Shown piece by piece: positions 1-11,480 of a stretch of DNA of 64,000 nucleotides (its first letter is position 1; every line of letters starts with the position of its first letter). The notes under the pieces are model-generated. The model saw nothing but the letters and a program-made list of their open reading frames with translations, was not told the DNA's origin and made no database searches. A program made the translations under genes and the position numbers. Location of the stretch: contig JARDYH010000006.1 in NCBI GenBank assembly GCA_029215795.1, positions 28,473,501-28,537,500 of the forward strand, read 5' to 3'. The DNA comes from Anniella stebbinsi (lineage: Eukaryota > Chordata > Lepidosauria > Squamata > Anniellidae).

Positions 1-378
1 TTGGATGTTAGAAGGGTGTTGGCTTTCTATAAGTCCAGGACTGAATCTTTTAGAAAGTCACGTACTCTGTTTATTTCTTATGGGGGTGTGCGTAAGGGCA
101 TGGCTGTCTCCAGGCAGCGCATATCCAAATGGATTGTTGAGACCATTACCCTGGCGTACCAAATTGTTCATAAAGATCCGCCATTTCAGTTGACGGCACA
201 CTCAACTAGAGCGCAAGCAACCTCGTCGGCTTTGCTCCATGGGGCGTCGATTCCTGACCTTTGCAGAGCGGCCACATGGTCTAATGCTTCTACCTTTGTA
301 AAGCATTATCGCCTGGATGTGAGAGCCAGACAGGACTCCTCTTTTGGTAGAGCAGTCCTCTCCTCCATTTGCCAGTGA
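1..378 (+). pseudogene. DIRS-type tyrosine recombinase, C-terminal part (cut by window edge)
   Basis: This is the C-terminal half of a tyrosine recombinase (YR) of a DIRS-like retrotransposon. The YR integrates a circular DNA copy of the element. The catalytic HxxR motif is visible as HSTRAQATSS (about residue 67), and the nucleophile tyrosine sits in the block ATWSNASTFVKHY near residue 103. The frame is open from the window edge to the stop at 376-378. A second copy of the same protein lies at 45040-47982 and aligns throughout. The stop is followed directly by the element's internal complementary region and right terminal repeat. The rest of the element lies upstream of the window, so whether it is intact cannot be judged. 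Confidence 0.85.
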
Positions 379-817
379 TCAACCAGCTTGCCATCCCTCC
401 TCCGGTAAGTCTATGCTTGTTATTCGCCCATATGTGTGAGGCACAGAGACCACGAAGAAGAAATGCAGGTTGCTTACCTGTAACTGTAGTTCTTCGAGTG
501 GTCATCTGTGCACTCACACAACCCTCCCACCGTCCCCTCTTGGCATCGCTGTTGTGGGCCAAGTTGTTGCCATGCTCATTTACTGTTTAATTGCTATTGC
601 CTTGGTTGCGAGGCCGGGCGGTCTCAGAGAACTGAGGTAAGTCAAGGGCGGGACACTGAGCATGCGCGTTAGGATGGTGGGGGGAGGGGTTCCCGCCAAA
701 AGTCTAAGCTAGCTAGGAAGTTTCCCGAAGGTTGGCTCGGCGTCGGCGCGAGCCCATATGTGTGAGTGCACAGATGACCACTCGAAGAACTACAGTTACA
801 GGTAAGCAACCTGCATT
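379..817 (+). repeat. DIRS 3' end: internal complementary region and right inverted terminal repeat
   Basis: Positions about 430-520 hold a segment (around GCAGGTTGCTTACC) that is the reverse complement of the last ~55 bases of the element (about 757-817, ending ACAGGTAAGCAACCTGCAT). Immediately before it, GACCACGAAGAAGAA is the reverse complement of the DIRS left end seen at 19910 (TTCTTCTTCGTGGTC). An internal segment complementary to both ends is the hallmark of DIRS elements, where it templates the joining of the ends of the circle. The right end lies at about 816-817. No target duplication is expected or seen. Confidence 0.8.
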
Positions 818-1543
818 TCTCTCTTCTTTCATATTGGATTTCATTAAGATTTGAGGATTTTATTCGCTTACTTCTGTTCATCATGAAACCATAATATGCT
901 TGATGCTCTACTCTTTTGTAAGGCATATAACTCTGAGACATTGGAGGAGGGGGATATATTTGGCTTTACACTGCATGTCCCCAAAACTGCAAGTCCCCCC
1001 CCCCCATTTATCCCATCTCCTGAAAGAGAGGGGAGCACAGTGTACTACTCTCTGGTAAGGGAGTTCAATAATTTAAAGGTCACCATTGCAACACTAAAAT
1101 AACTAATTTGTCATTCTTTAAATCTTTAATATTGAACAGAAGAAATTATCAAGTTCTCTTATCACATATTTATTTAGTACTGTTAACCGTAAGAAGGATA
1201 TGAGAGAAAGTGCTAGTTTACTCAGAATCAACCCATGTATTGCAAAATAAATTTACACAAGGGATCAGTCCTTTTTATATTTTAATATAAAATAAAAGTA
1301 TTTTAAAATTCTTTATCTAATACATAAGACTCCTTGTCAGTTGAATATATCCAGGCAATGACAATACGTATTGGAGGGGTGGATAGCAAAGGGCTAACTG
1401 GGTTTATGTTTGATGAAAATGCCCAATTATCAATCTTCTCTGGAAGAAAATTGCATATGTATTATAATTCAATGCAACATGCCTCTAGATTCAAGTAGAT
1501 TGGGGTAGGTAACTTGTTGTCTTTCAGATGTTTTAGCTGTCAG
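818..1543. other. Intronic sequence, no gene seen
   Basis: AT-rich sequence with no convincing coding region. A short C-run lies at about 995-1005. I see no recognised repeat here. Confidence 0.5.
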
Positions 1544-1551
1544 CTCCAATG

Positions 1552-1871
1552 TAGGCTGACCATCTGAAAAGGAGGACAGGGTTCATGTAACTTTAACAGT
1601 TGTAGAGAAAAGGGAATTTCAGCCGGTGTCATTTGTATGCAATTAGTTCCTGGTGAAATTCCCTCTTCATCACAACAGTTAAAGTTGCAGGGGCCCTGCC
1701 TTCTTTTGTATATGGTCACTCTAGTATAGTGCCTGCAACTTTAACTGTTGTGATGAAGAGGGAATTTCACCAGGAACTAATTGCATACAAATGACACTGG
1801 CTGAAATTCCCTTTTCTCTACCACTGTTAAAGTTACATGAGCCCTGTCCTCCTTTTCAGATGGTCAGCCTA
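1552..1871. mobile_element. Foldback hAT-type MITE, near-perfect 320-bp palindrome with 8-bp TSD
   Basis: The ends read TAGGCTGACCATCTGAAAAG and its reverse complement. The whole left half (1552-1700) is repeated in inverted orientation in the right half (1735-1871), leaving a short central spacer. Both sides are flanked by CTCCAATG (1544-1551 and 1872-1879), an exact 8-bp duplication, which is the size made by hAT transposases. It encodes no protein, so it would need a transposase supplied from elsewhere. Related core sequence recurs at 29617-29757 and several times in 31740-33480, inside the Harbinger element. Confidence 0.85.
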
Positions 1872-1879
1872 CTCCAATG

Positions 1880-4004
1880 ATCCCTTAACACTGGTTATGT
1901 TGGCTAGGTTTGATGCGATTTGTAAGCCAAACAATCTGAAAGTCCCCAACTTGCCCACCCCTGAAATAGACTCTAAGAAAAGAAAACTTGTATGTAATAT
2001 ACTAACTACTGCAAACGTTTTAGTAGATCAGAGATGGAGAGATACCTCAGCCCCCACTCTTGTATAGTTGCTACCTAAAATCTGGGAAGTAGCTGAAATG
2101 GCAAAATTAACCAATATGTGGTTAAGAGATGGTAGATAAAAAGCAGAATGTTTTCCTAGCATCTAGTTGGCATTTATCCATTTTATAAAAACAAGATATA
2201 ATTTAGATATTCATAAATATAGGAACTTCTACTTAATGTGAATTTACATTTACTTCCTAGTTTGTTTGTATTGTGTTTTAAATGTGTTTAGTCTGCTTTA
2301 TTTAATAAATAAATTTATATAGTACAACCAAAAATATATTACTTAAATTAATATTTTAGTATATATAGATACCTGTGGAATGATTTTATATGTATTTGTA
2401 TAAGTTCTGCATATTCTGTGTTTTTAAAAGAATAGTGCCACTGATAGACACAATTGATTTGCCTTGCTCTGTCTCCCAATGTCAATCATTAAAAGCAGGG
2501 TAATTGAGGTATCTGTTCCAAAACTGGGTATGAAACTAAACTGATAAGGATCTAGAGATAATGGGCATCTTCCAAGAATGACTGAAGCTGGGCCTGCTGC
2601 CATACACACAAGCATCTTGATTAAGCATGGAATATTGGAAGCATGGTAATAATTTGCTAGATCTGCAACCAAGATGTTTTTGCCCTGTCTTTCTCTCTCT
2701 CCAAAAAGGGAGTGGTACTACCTCTTTTCACAAAGAGACTTTCTTTTCGATCCAAACAGAACCATTTTCAACCTAGCAGAAGCATACTATGTGAGGAAAG
2801 TGATCCCAAATTCAGATAAGTTGTTCTATTTGTGCAACCTCTTGTGCAAGACTTTGCACAAACTTTTTCAATATCCTTTTCTATCCTAATAGAGCTTATA
2901 CTTACTGTGTCTTTCTTATTCACATTACTCATGCTGTAACACAACTCTGATTATGGTGTGGTGATACTGCAGTTGGAGAAGTCTACTAGCTTGTGTAAGA
3001 ATTCACAGAACAGCGTTAATACATTTTCTCTTTCTAGTCATGTTTCTTTGTATCCCAGACATTAACTACCTCCCAGTCACATTCCCTACCCCCAATGTTT
3101 AATTTTATTTTGTTTGTGCAGTCTTCAATGCAGGAGAGATTAAGCCCCATTATATGACCTGCCTAATTTTCAATGAAAGAAAAAATATTGTTTGAAAGTT
3201 GATTTCAATAACATTCTGTTGTGTATTCTTTTTTAAAAGTGTATTATTCCCATTCCCATTATATAATGGTGACTTCTTTCAGTGTTTTTGTAGACAAACC
3301 TCTAAATATCCTTGAATACTAAGTTTGTGATTATAAGCATGCTTAAATGGAAGAAAGTTATATTGAAATCAGTGTAGTATCTGTGATCTAGCTAAGCAGT
3401 CCTATTTCACGCTATAGAAAGTGGGAAGGGGCTCATGATGTGATTGTTTGAAAGAGCTGACAGCAAGAGAGCCATATATGTGCAGAGTTTTGAACTGCGG
3501 CTAATATATTAGGATGTGGTGCATGTACCCCTGAGAAATAATAATTTGATTATGTTATATATCTTGGATGCTGGAGTTCTTCTCTTTCAGGATTGAATCA
3601 CCAATATTTTTGTTAGATGGGATATTATTGAAGGCTGAGAGGAAAGCTTTATATGTAGATTTATCACACAAATTGTGAGAGGTGGTAATACCCAGTGCTT
3701 ACTGTGAAACACTTAGGTGCACAATGTAGCTTTTGAAACAGTCCATCTGTAGTGTAACCAGTATTCTATAACAAGTTTCCAGAAGCAAATGAAATTTTGC
3801 TTTATTACCGCAGTATTGCTGAGTTTTACTATGTGTGAATTCTGTAATGTCAAATTGGCACCTGGAAGGGTAGAGGTGAGTTCCTGTTCAAGAATATATG
3901 CCTATTGCATACATATTCCACTGCAGTGAAACAAATATGCCAGCAGATGGCTCAAGAATTAGGTTGGAAAATGCTGGAAATCTCCCTTTCCTCTCATTAT
4001 TTGA
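1880..4004. other. Intronic sequence, no gene seen
   Basis: AT-rich, non-repetitive-looking sequence with only short spurious reading frames. I see no RNA gene or clear transposon. It ends at the (ATT)n tail of the LINE that begins at 4005. Confidence 0.5.
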
Positions 4005-4039
<35 letters not shown>

Positions 4040-4909
4040 CTTTATTTGTATCCTGTCTTTTGCCCAGTACTGGGCCTCAAGGCGGCTTTACAAAATTAAA
4101 AGATATGCAGTTAAAAGCTATAAAATATACAAAAATTAAAAATATAATTAAATAGATTTCAATATTAAAACATTGCCACATTTAAAATACATATTTTTTT
4201 TTAAAAAAATCTTAACACAAATGGAGGTCCTCATTATTCACCAAAGGCCTGCTGGAATAAGAAAGTTTTTGCCTGCTTCCAAAAACATATCAAGGATGGA
4301 GCCAGTCTAGCTTCCCTGGGAAGTGAGTTCCAGATCCTTGGAGCAGCCACTCAGGAGGCCCTCTCCTGCGTATCCATCAGGCGTACCTGGGATTTTGGTG
4401 GGACCGAGAGAAAGGCCTCCCCAGAAGTTCTAAGAGCACGGGCAGGCTCATATGGAAGAATACGGTCTTTCAGATAACCTGGACCTGATCCGCATAGGGC
4501 TTTATAGGTGATAACTAGCACTTCGAATTGTGCCTGGAAACAGACCGGAATCAAGTGGAGCTGTTGTAACTGGAGTTGTATGCTCCCTATAACCAGCCCC
4601 AGTCAACAATCTGGCTGCAGCTCTTTGAACCAGCTGAAGTTTCCAAACACTCTTCAAAGGCAGCCCCGTGTAGAGCACATTACAGTAATCCAATCGGGAT
4701 GTAACTAAGGCTTGTGTCACCATGGCCAGGTCCAACATCTCAAGAAACAGGCGCAGCTGGCACACAAGCTTTAACTGTGCAAATGCACTCCTGCCTTCTG
4801 CCGAAACCTGGGCATCCAGGCTCAGGGCTGAACCCAGGAGTACACCCAAGCTGAGAACATGTATCTTCAGAGGGAGTGTAACCCCATCCAGCACAAGCTG
4901 AGTCCCTAT
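4005..4909 (-). mobile_element. L2/CR1-clade LINE, 3' portion (minus strand), interrupted by the copia element
   Basis: Read on the minus strand, this is the 3' end of a non-LTR retrotransposon. It has the C-terminal part of the reverse transcriptase polyprotein (LDYCNVLYTGLPLKSVWKLQ near 4700; LVITYKALCGSGPGYL near 4500), a 3' untranslated region, and an (ATT)n tail at 4005-4039. The same protein blocks occur in the better preserved copy at 46351-47649. The reading frame is broken by frameshifts. The sequence stops abruptly at 4909, where the copia element begins, and resumes at 8173. Confidence 0.85.
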
Positions 4910-5377
4910 TGTTGAGGGAAGCAACAAGCGCTGCCTGCGCTTGAGTAAGCAAAAAAGTCCAGTAAAATCCCAGCAGCAGAAGAAATACTCACACTCAGTA
5001 AGTTGTGTATAATACAAGTCGTTTACTTGTGTTCCAATATAAAAATATATACAAGGTACAACTGGTTCCTCCAGATATTTATACAGGTATTTTCATATGG
5101 CTATAGCGTAGCCCAGTCCTTCACAAATCTTTCATCAACACCAGTCTCCGTCCAACATAACTCCAGCCTGACCACCACACAGCCATTAAAATTAAAGCTG
5201 TCTTTATACATTTCTGGACCCTAGCTCAGCACAGATCAGTTACCTTATCCTAGCAAGACATTTCCATTATCAGATTGACCTTTACATTCTGTCTAGAAAA
5301 AACATTCTCTCCTTGCTTATTTAATTCAGCTGGCTTGTTCAGGGTTCTGGACACTAAAACTTTTGTCCAATCAACTT
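4910..5377 (-). repeat. Copia 3' LTR (minus-strand element)
   Basis: A direct repeat of 7705-8172, with the same start TGTTGAGGGAAGCAAC and near-identical sequence. Differences are single substitutions such as CTGCGC/CTGTGC and GATCAGTTACC/GATCAATTACC. It ends ...CCAATCAACTT. In element orientation this is the downstream LTR. Confidence 0.9.
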
Positions 5378-5426
5378 AGACTTTGATTTTCTCCAACACC
5401 CCTTCAAAATTGAAGATCTAAGTTGT

Positions 5427-6341
5427 TTAAATCTGTCCTTCCTTACCTAGCACCTCAAAACCTAACATTTCAGTTAATTTGGTATGCTGGTATACTGTCA
5501 ATGGCTTAGTAAATATATCTGCCACATTTTCCTTTGATTCGCAGTATATTAACTTGATCAAACCATTTTCCACATATTGCCTCACATTTAAATACTTAAT
5601 AGCAACATGTTTTGTCCTTGCTCTGAACATTTGAGCATTAGCCAAGGCAATACATGATTGTGAGTCATTGTAAACCTTCACAGGCAAATTACAAACAATT
5701 TTCACATCCTTTAACAATTGATTAAAAAATTCCAATTCTCCACACGCTGTAGATAAAGATGCATATTCTGCTTCACAGGTAGACGTTGCTATGCAGTCTT
5801 GCTTCTTACATTTCCAAAATATCAGTGACTTTTCAAGTAGAATAGCCATTCCACTTGTGGACTTCCGGTCTTTAGGATTTCCAGCCCAGTCACTGCCCAC
5901 AAAGCATTCTAAGAACTTGGTTTCAAAAGATGACAGTGTTAGACAAAGATCTAAAGTACCTTTCAAATATCTTAACAGTCTCTTTATACCAAACCAGGCT
6001 GCCACAGTTGGCTTCACAACTTGCTGGCTCAGAATGCCCACGCTGCAAGCAATATCAGCACGAGTCCACTGGCTTATGTATAATAAACCCCCAATAACAG
6101 ACTGATATAACTCTGGGTCATTGAAATCTTCCCCTTCCAAGTTGGATCTGAAATCTGTTAACATATGACTCTGCACACTATTACAATCCAGCATTCCACA
6201 TGACTCCAGCAGATTCATAATTTTCTGCTTTTGACTCAGGAAATATTTTCCATTCCTCTTTGTAATTTGCAATCCCAAATAATTACTCACTTCTCCAAGT
6301 GATTTTCCAGCACCTTTGCTGACTGCTGTTTCAAGCAGCAA
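5427..6341 (-). pseudogene. Copia reverse transcriptase C-terminus and RNase H
   Basis: A 304-residue frame covering the end of the copia reverse transcriptase (LGEVSNYLGLQITK, the block that follows YVDD in the family) and the whole RNase H domain. RNase H blocks visible are SDWAGNPKDRKSTSG, STCEAEYASLS and TKHVAIKYLNVR, with the C-terminal signature KENVADIFTKPL. The first half of the reverse transcriptase, including the catalytic aspartates, is absent: the upstream frame passes from the RT N-terminus straight to post-YVDD sequence with a frame change near 6300. It is therefore a deletion derivative. Confidence 0.88.
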
Positions 6342-7567
6342 AATCTTGTTGGTTTTTCTTCAAAACCAGTAAGCTTGTTTTTGGTTTCACCTGATTCCAA
6401 AAACTTTTCCTTTACTTGTAGGAAACCTTTAGCAACCAACTTTACTTTGTAATCAATTTCACCATTCTGTAACAATTTGTTTTTGTACACCCATCTGCAA
6501 CCTACTGCCTTCCTGCCTTCCGGCAGCCGTGTACTTTTATACACTTGGTGTCTAGAGAAACGTTGAAGTTCCTCTTCCATCGCATAAATCCATGCCTGTT
6601 TTTGTTTTTCCGGCAGTTGCAAAACCTCCTCAAAGCTTTGAGGTTCGCATTTAACCAAACACACAGAATTGTTTTCAAAACCAAACCTTACAGGCGGTAC
6701 TCCCTTATTGGCTCTTTCAGACCGTCTCAACTTACAAGGACTTTGTTCCAGGGGTTGTTTCTTTCCATTGCTTTCCATGGGAGGCGGAGTTACACTCTGT
6801 TTCCTAGGAGACTCGGCTCCAGCAGACATTAACTCCGTCTGTTTCTCCCCTTCATTTCTCCCGTCCGTAGAGAAATGTAGCAAGACTTCTGGGTTTGAAT
6901 GCACCTGTTCCCAGTTCTGCTCCTGAAAACTGGCAGATCTTGAAACAATAATTTTCCCCCTTCCAATATAAAATCTCCAAGATTTGTCGCTATAACCTAC
7001 AAAGCGAGCCCTTATTGCTTTGACGTCAACTTTCAGCCTCTGGCTTTTCGGGACGTTTACATATGCAAATGTGCCCCAAACCCTTAAATGGGAAAGATTT
7101 GGCTTCTTACCATGCAATTGGTAAAAAGGCACACTTTCAATTGCCTGAGACCATGTCCTATTTAACAAATAGTTTGCTGTAGAAAATTCTTCAGCCCACA
7201 GACCTGATTCTGCCTTCAAATCACAAAACAGAGAATCTTTAACCGTTTGAAGCAATCCGTTTCTACGTTCTATGGCTCCGTTCTGCCAAGGCGCATAAGG
7301 GTCAGTAAATCTGTGGGTTATCCCATTGAGTTTAGCCCACTTTACAAAATCATGACCCGTAAATTCTCCACCTCTGTCCGATTGGATTTGAATTACCTGT
7401 TTTTTAAATCTGCGTTCAGCCCAGGTCACCCAATCTTTGAAAGTTTGAAATGCTTCTGATTTCCTTTTCAGCATAAACACCCAACTGAACCGGGATTTAT
7501 CATCAAGAATCATAGATTCCTCCATTGAACTCTCCGAGCTAGATAAACTTTCCTCCTGTTTTAACAT
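6287..7567 (-). pseudogene. Copia integrase core plus N-terminus of reverse transcriptase
   Basis: A 426-residue frame. Residues ~20-190 are the copia integrase catalytic core. The first acidic residue lies in ILDDKSRFSWVF, the second in SDRGGEF and the third in WQNGAIERRNG. The GKKPNLSHLRVWG block typical of copia follows. After a variable linker (~residues 200-320) the reverse transcriptase begins (MEEELQRF, GCRWVYKNKL, KLVAKGFLQV) and then breaks off at the deletion joint. The N-terminal zinc-binding HHCC domain of integrase is not visible. Gag and protease are absent upstream, leaving only about 140 bp between the 5' LTR and this frame. Confidence 0.88.
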
Positions 7568-7688
7568 TCGATCTGGAAACCATCATCCGGTGCCTCATCA
7601 ATTGGAACTCCTTTCTGAGCCTCTCCAGAGTATTTATAGCCTCCTGGCTAGATTTATTGCCTCTCGGCTGGGTTATTTTTGCCTCCTG

Positions 7689-7704
7689 GCTGGGCCCATA
7701 ACCC
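7689..7704 (-). promoter_or_regulatory. Primer binding site matching the anticodon arm of initiator tRNA-Met
   Basis: The + strand reads GCTGGGCCCATAACCC, identical to the anticodon stem-loop region of vertebrate initiator methionine tRNA, and directly abuts the 5' LTR. On the element's coding strand this is the complement, so it can pair with the tRNA. Priming by an internal tRNA-iMet fragment, not by the 3' CCA end, is the known mode of Drosophila copia. Confidence 0.85.
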
Positions 7705-8172
7705 TGTTGAGGGAAGCAACAAGCGCTGCCTGTGCTTGAGTAAGCAAAAAAGTCCAGTAAAATCCCAGCAGCAGAAGAAATACTCATACTCAGTAAGTTG
7801 TGTATAATACAAGTCGTTTACTTGTGTTCCAATATAAAAATATATACAAGGTACAACTGGTTCCTCCAGATATATATACAGGTATTTTCATATGGCTATA
7901 GCGTAGCCCAGTCCTTCACAAATCTTTCATCAACACCAGTCTCCGTCCAACATAACTCCAGCCTGACCACCACACAGCCATTAAAATTAAAGCTGTCTTT
8001 ATACATTTCTGGACCCTAGCTCAGCACAGATCAATTACCTTATCCTAGCAAGACATTTCCATTATCAGATTGACCTTTACATTCTGTCTAGAAAAAACAT
8101 TCTCTCCTTGCTTATTTAATTCAGCTGGCTTGTTCAGGGTTCTGGACACTAAAACTTTTGTCCAATCCCTGA
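7705..8172 (-). repeat. Copia 5' LTR (minus-strand element)
   Basis: Direct repeat partner of 4910-5377 with the same length of 468 bp. It starts TGTTGAGGGAAG in + orientation and ends ...CCAATCCCTGA, where the last six bases differ from the other LTR. CCTAT follows at 8173-8177, matching 4905-4909. Confidence 0.9.
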
Positions 8173-8785
8173 CCTATTCCCTGATCTGCCTTACGACTGA
8201 CCAGGAGCACCTCTGTTTTATCTGGATTAAGCTTCAATGTGTTTGCCCTCATCAGTCCATTACTGCTGACAGACACCGGTTTAGCACAGAAACAGCTTCC
8301 TTGGAATTGGGTGGAAAGGAGTAGTAGAGTTGGGTGTCATCAGCGTACTGATGGCACCACGCCCTAAAACTTTGGGCAACTTCTTCCAGCGGTTTCATGT
8401 ATATGTTAAATAGCATGGGGGACAAAACAGAACCCTGAGGGACTCCACAGGCCAACGGCCAAGAAGTCGAACAGGAATACCACAGCACCATCTTCTGAGT
8501 CCGTCCCTCCAGGAAGGAATGGAGCCACTGTAAAACAGTGCCTCCAAGTCCCATCCCAGCAAAGCGGCCCAGAAGGATACCATGATCGATGGTATCGAAC
8601 TTCCCCTGTCCAGTTCCCGGCGTAGGCCATCCACCAAGATGACGAAAGATGTTTCTGTCCCATGACCAGGTCTGATGCCAGATTGAAATGGATCTAGATA
8701 ATCAGTTTCATCCAGGAATCCCTGGAGTTGGGAGGCCACTATGCGCTCCAATACTTTGCCCAAAAATGGAACGTTGGATACTGTT
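8173..8785 (-). mobile_element. L2/CR1-clade LINE, reverse transcriptase portion (minus strand)
   Basis: Continuation of the LINE interrupted at 4909. Minus-strand translation shows reverse transcriptase blocks NVPFLGKVLERIVASQLQGF, PFQSGIRPGHGTETS, GVPQGSVLSPMLFNIYMKPL and the catalytic YADDTQLYYSF near 8330, in two frames. The LINE is 5'-truncated at about 8785. The join between 4909 and 8173 is collinear with the intact relative at 45839-47822. Confidence 0.85.
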
Positions 8786-11480
8786 GTTTTATATTTATAT
8801 AATGGCCCTGTTTGCACATCATGATACACCAACATTCGTTTGAATTCTGACTTAACATGAGTGAGCATGCATGTTCTATCACTCCAGCTTGGCATTTCCT
8901 TCCAGTGGGAACGGCTAAACAAGCCAGGTAGTCTCCATCCATAGTTTCTTTAGCTTGCTGTCTGAACAAGGAACTCTACTAGGTACCTCTCAAGACAAGC
9001 CAGAGTCATAAGCCAGGTTTTCTTCATGGTTTGCTGTGATATCCTAATGTGGCCAATTTGTTACATTATATTATTTGAAATAGAAATTATTTGATTTTTT
9101 CATTTAATGAGGCTTCATTGCATAAGCAGTAAGACGGGACAAAACATAAAAAAGAAATATATGCATAAAGTTCTATTACAGCATAAGAGAAATAATCAGA
9201 ATTATACTAAATTAAGTTTACCCAAGTCCTATTTGTTTCATCTGTAGAAACCTACAATAATTATTTATAAGAACATTATTTCCCTAGCTTTACAACTTTG
9301 GGGGTGGGGGGAGTACAGATGCGTTAGCCTATGCTGTATGGTGGATGGAAATAGCCTTAAAATAAGCTCTACTTTATTTTCATAGGCTGATGTATGTTAT
9401 GTACTTTACTTACTTGAGAGAGATTTGGGGTACAACCCTACAATTCCCAGCAGGGAACGACTGGCTGGGAATTGCTGGGAGTTGTAGGATTTTTTTTTCC
9501 TGTCTGAACATGCGACTGCATCTTTAGAACATCTTGATAAGAGGGTGATATTGCTTGAATCAGAAAGTAAATTTCAGATAGACTTTTAGACTTGGAATTC
9601 TTCTGAAAACCAACATTAGGGGAATTCAGCTGAGGGAAATTAATCTTTAGCATTCTCTGGGAACTGTATTCATTCAAATTCTTGTTGACTTCAGGGACTT
9701 CAGTCGTGATCTGTTAGAAGTTTTGGGGTGTGTGTGTGTTTAAGATGACATTCTTCAACTGCACAGCCACAAAGACTGTGCAGTTGAATATTTGGATTGT
9801 GTAGAACTGGAATATATTTTCTCTAGGATTTATTTTTTAGTTTTAACTCTATGTCCCTTCTAAATATTTTTTTTTGCACAATTTGCTAGTAAGAGCTAGT
9901 TCATAAGAACTGACATAATAGTCTGTTTCCTTGTGCAGGCCAAAACTCAAATGTGATAACAGATGTTTATTTTCTCTGTTGCCCACGTATTGAACAATAA
10001 AACTACCAGCATAAAAAAAAGATTATTGGAAAGATTTATTGAACAGTATTGTTAATTCAAAACACTAATTTAACTTCACAAACTATTTTATTGATTTGAC
10101 ATAAATTAAATGAATGTGATCTTTATTGGTAAAGTGTCTTTAAAAGTCATATCACCCCAATACCCTTATTAGGCTAACTCAAAGGTCACAAAATAATTTC
10201 AAGCTTTGAGTTCTCCAGAGCTCGTCATCAGATGTTAAAGCAAAGCCAAAGGGGGCAGGGTGGAGAAACAAGCTGCTGACCTTTAAGCCATGGAGTCTGC
10301 CTTTGATTTCTCTTAAGGTGGACAGTGGGATGAGGCTGCAGACATTAAAATTAGGCTCTCCAGGTATAAAGGTTGTTTCAGGTTGCATCTGGGACCCTCC
10401 GAAAGATTGGTGGGGGTGGGGGTGGAATCTCTGTACCTCATAGAGGTTAATTTGAATATCTTCAGCTTCCTTACACCATTAATCTTAAGACTGAAACCAA
10501 ATGAGGACTCCATGGATTTAACATCAGCCACTTTCCCCCTCCATTTTTGTTTTGTTTGCTCCCTTGCTTGATGAGGAGAACTTGAACAGTATTTTGTGAT
10601 GTATGAATTGACCTAATAAAGGTATAATGGTGATGCACAGTTTGGAAACTTTCATTTGCCAACACAGCTACCTTCATTTTTTAGTAGTAGCTAAGAGTAT
10701 ATGAGCAGATAGCCAATACATTCCTAGTTCACATATCACCTCAGCTGCAAAGTCTTACTGGCCTGATAAACAACTATTATGCTAGCCTCAGTCTGCATAA
10801 CACTGGCCTAACTTAAAGGGTGGCTGTATAGATTACTGAGGTAGCATGTGAAACGTTTTGAACACTTGATATATAATATAATATAATAGTAATATAAATG
10901 CTAAGTAAAAATATTTCTGCCCCAGTTTGGTTTAAAAAAAGAAATTGCAGGTACTAAATATGTCTGTAGAAACTGAAGTATGTTAACTTGATGAACACTT
11001 TTAATATATCTAAATTAACTTAATATTAACTTAATATTCACTAATTTACAACTAATTCCTTAAGGAAAAAAGTGAAAAAGGCACTTTTTGTTTACTGTTA
11101 ATGAACAAGCATCTTGAAAACTGTGACTTAGCACCAGAGAACTAAAGTCTATAAGGATGCGTAATTCATACCATGTTTTGAAGATACTATGAAAGTCGAC
11201 AAACACCTCTAGATGTTCCCTGGCTGACAAGGAAGAGTTCTAGATGGCATATTCAATTAGATTAATTGATCTAGCAGTAAGAACATGTGGGTTAATTGCA
11301 GCTGTCCTTCACCTTTAATTGCAGCTGTCGTTTAACTAATAATACTGTAGCCTGTGGCTGCATTCAGATGTCATGATAGCCCATGATTGATTAATAAGCT
11401 ACTCACAGGAGCTTATGTTTTAAATAGTACATGATCCTCCATGTGTGCTACTTAAGCTAGCTGTGAGTAGTTCATTAAGC
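8786..11480. other. Intronic sequence, no gene seen; two short hairpins
   Basis: AT-rich intron. A palindrome at about 9438-9487 (CTACAATTCCCAGCA against TGCTGGGAGTTGTAG) looks like a remnant of a common reptile foldback repeat. A 13-14-bp stem (TTCAACTGCACAG / CTGTGCAGTTGAA) lies at about 9754-9788. No coding region is supported. Confidence 0.5.

Larger units (their letters stand above)
4910..8172 (-). mobile_element. Ty1/copia LTR retrotransposon, internally deleted, minus strand
   Basis: Two direct repeats of 468 bp (4910-5377 and 7705-8172) bound 2.3 kb of internal sequence coding on the minus strand in the copia order integrase, then reverse transcriptase/RNase H. The interrupted LINE reads CCTAT at 4905-4909 and again at 8173-8177, consistent with a 5-bp target duplication. 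The primer binding site abuts the 5' LTR (7689-7704). Gag, protease, the integrase zinc domain and the reverse transcriptase core (including the expected YVDD) are missing, so the copy is non-autonomous. The LTRs differ at about four internal positions plus a few terminal bases, which suggests recent insertion. Confidence 0.9.

Noticed and set aside
3898..4155. Reading frames with poly-Leu or poly-Tyr runs
   Set aside because: They are translations of the (ATT)n tail of the LINE at 4005, not genes.
7689..7704. A tRNA-Met gene fragment
   Set aside because: Only the anticodon-arm segment is present, and it abuts an LTR exactly; it is the copia primer binding site, not a tRNA gene.
7539..7787. 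Minus-strand frame as a gag gene
   Set aside because: Most of it runs through the LTR and primer binding site; at most a short stub of gag-region sequence remains.
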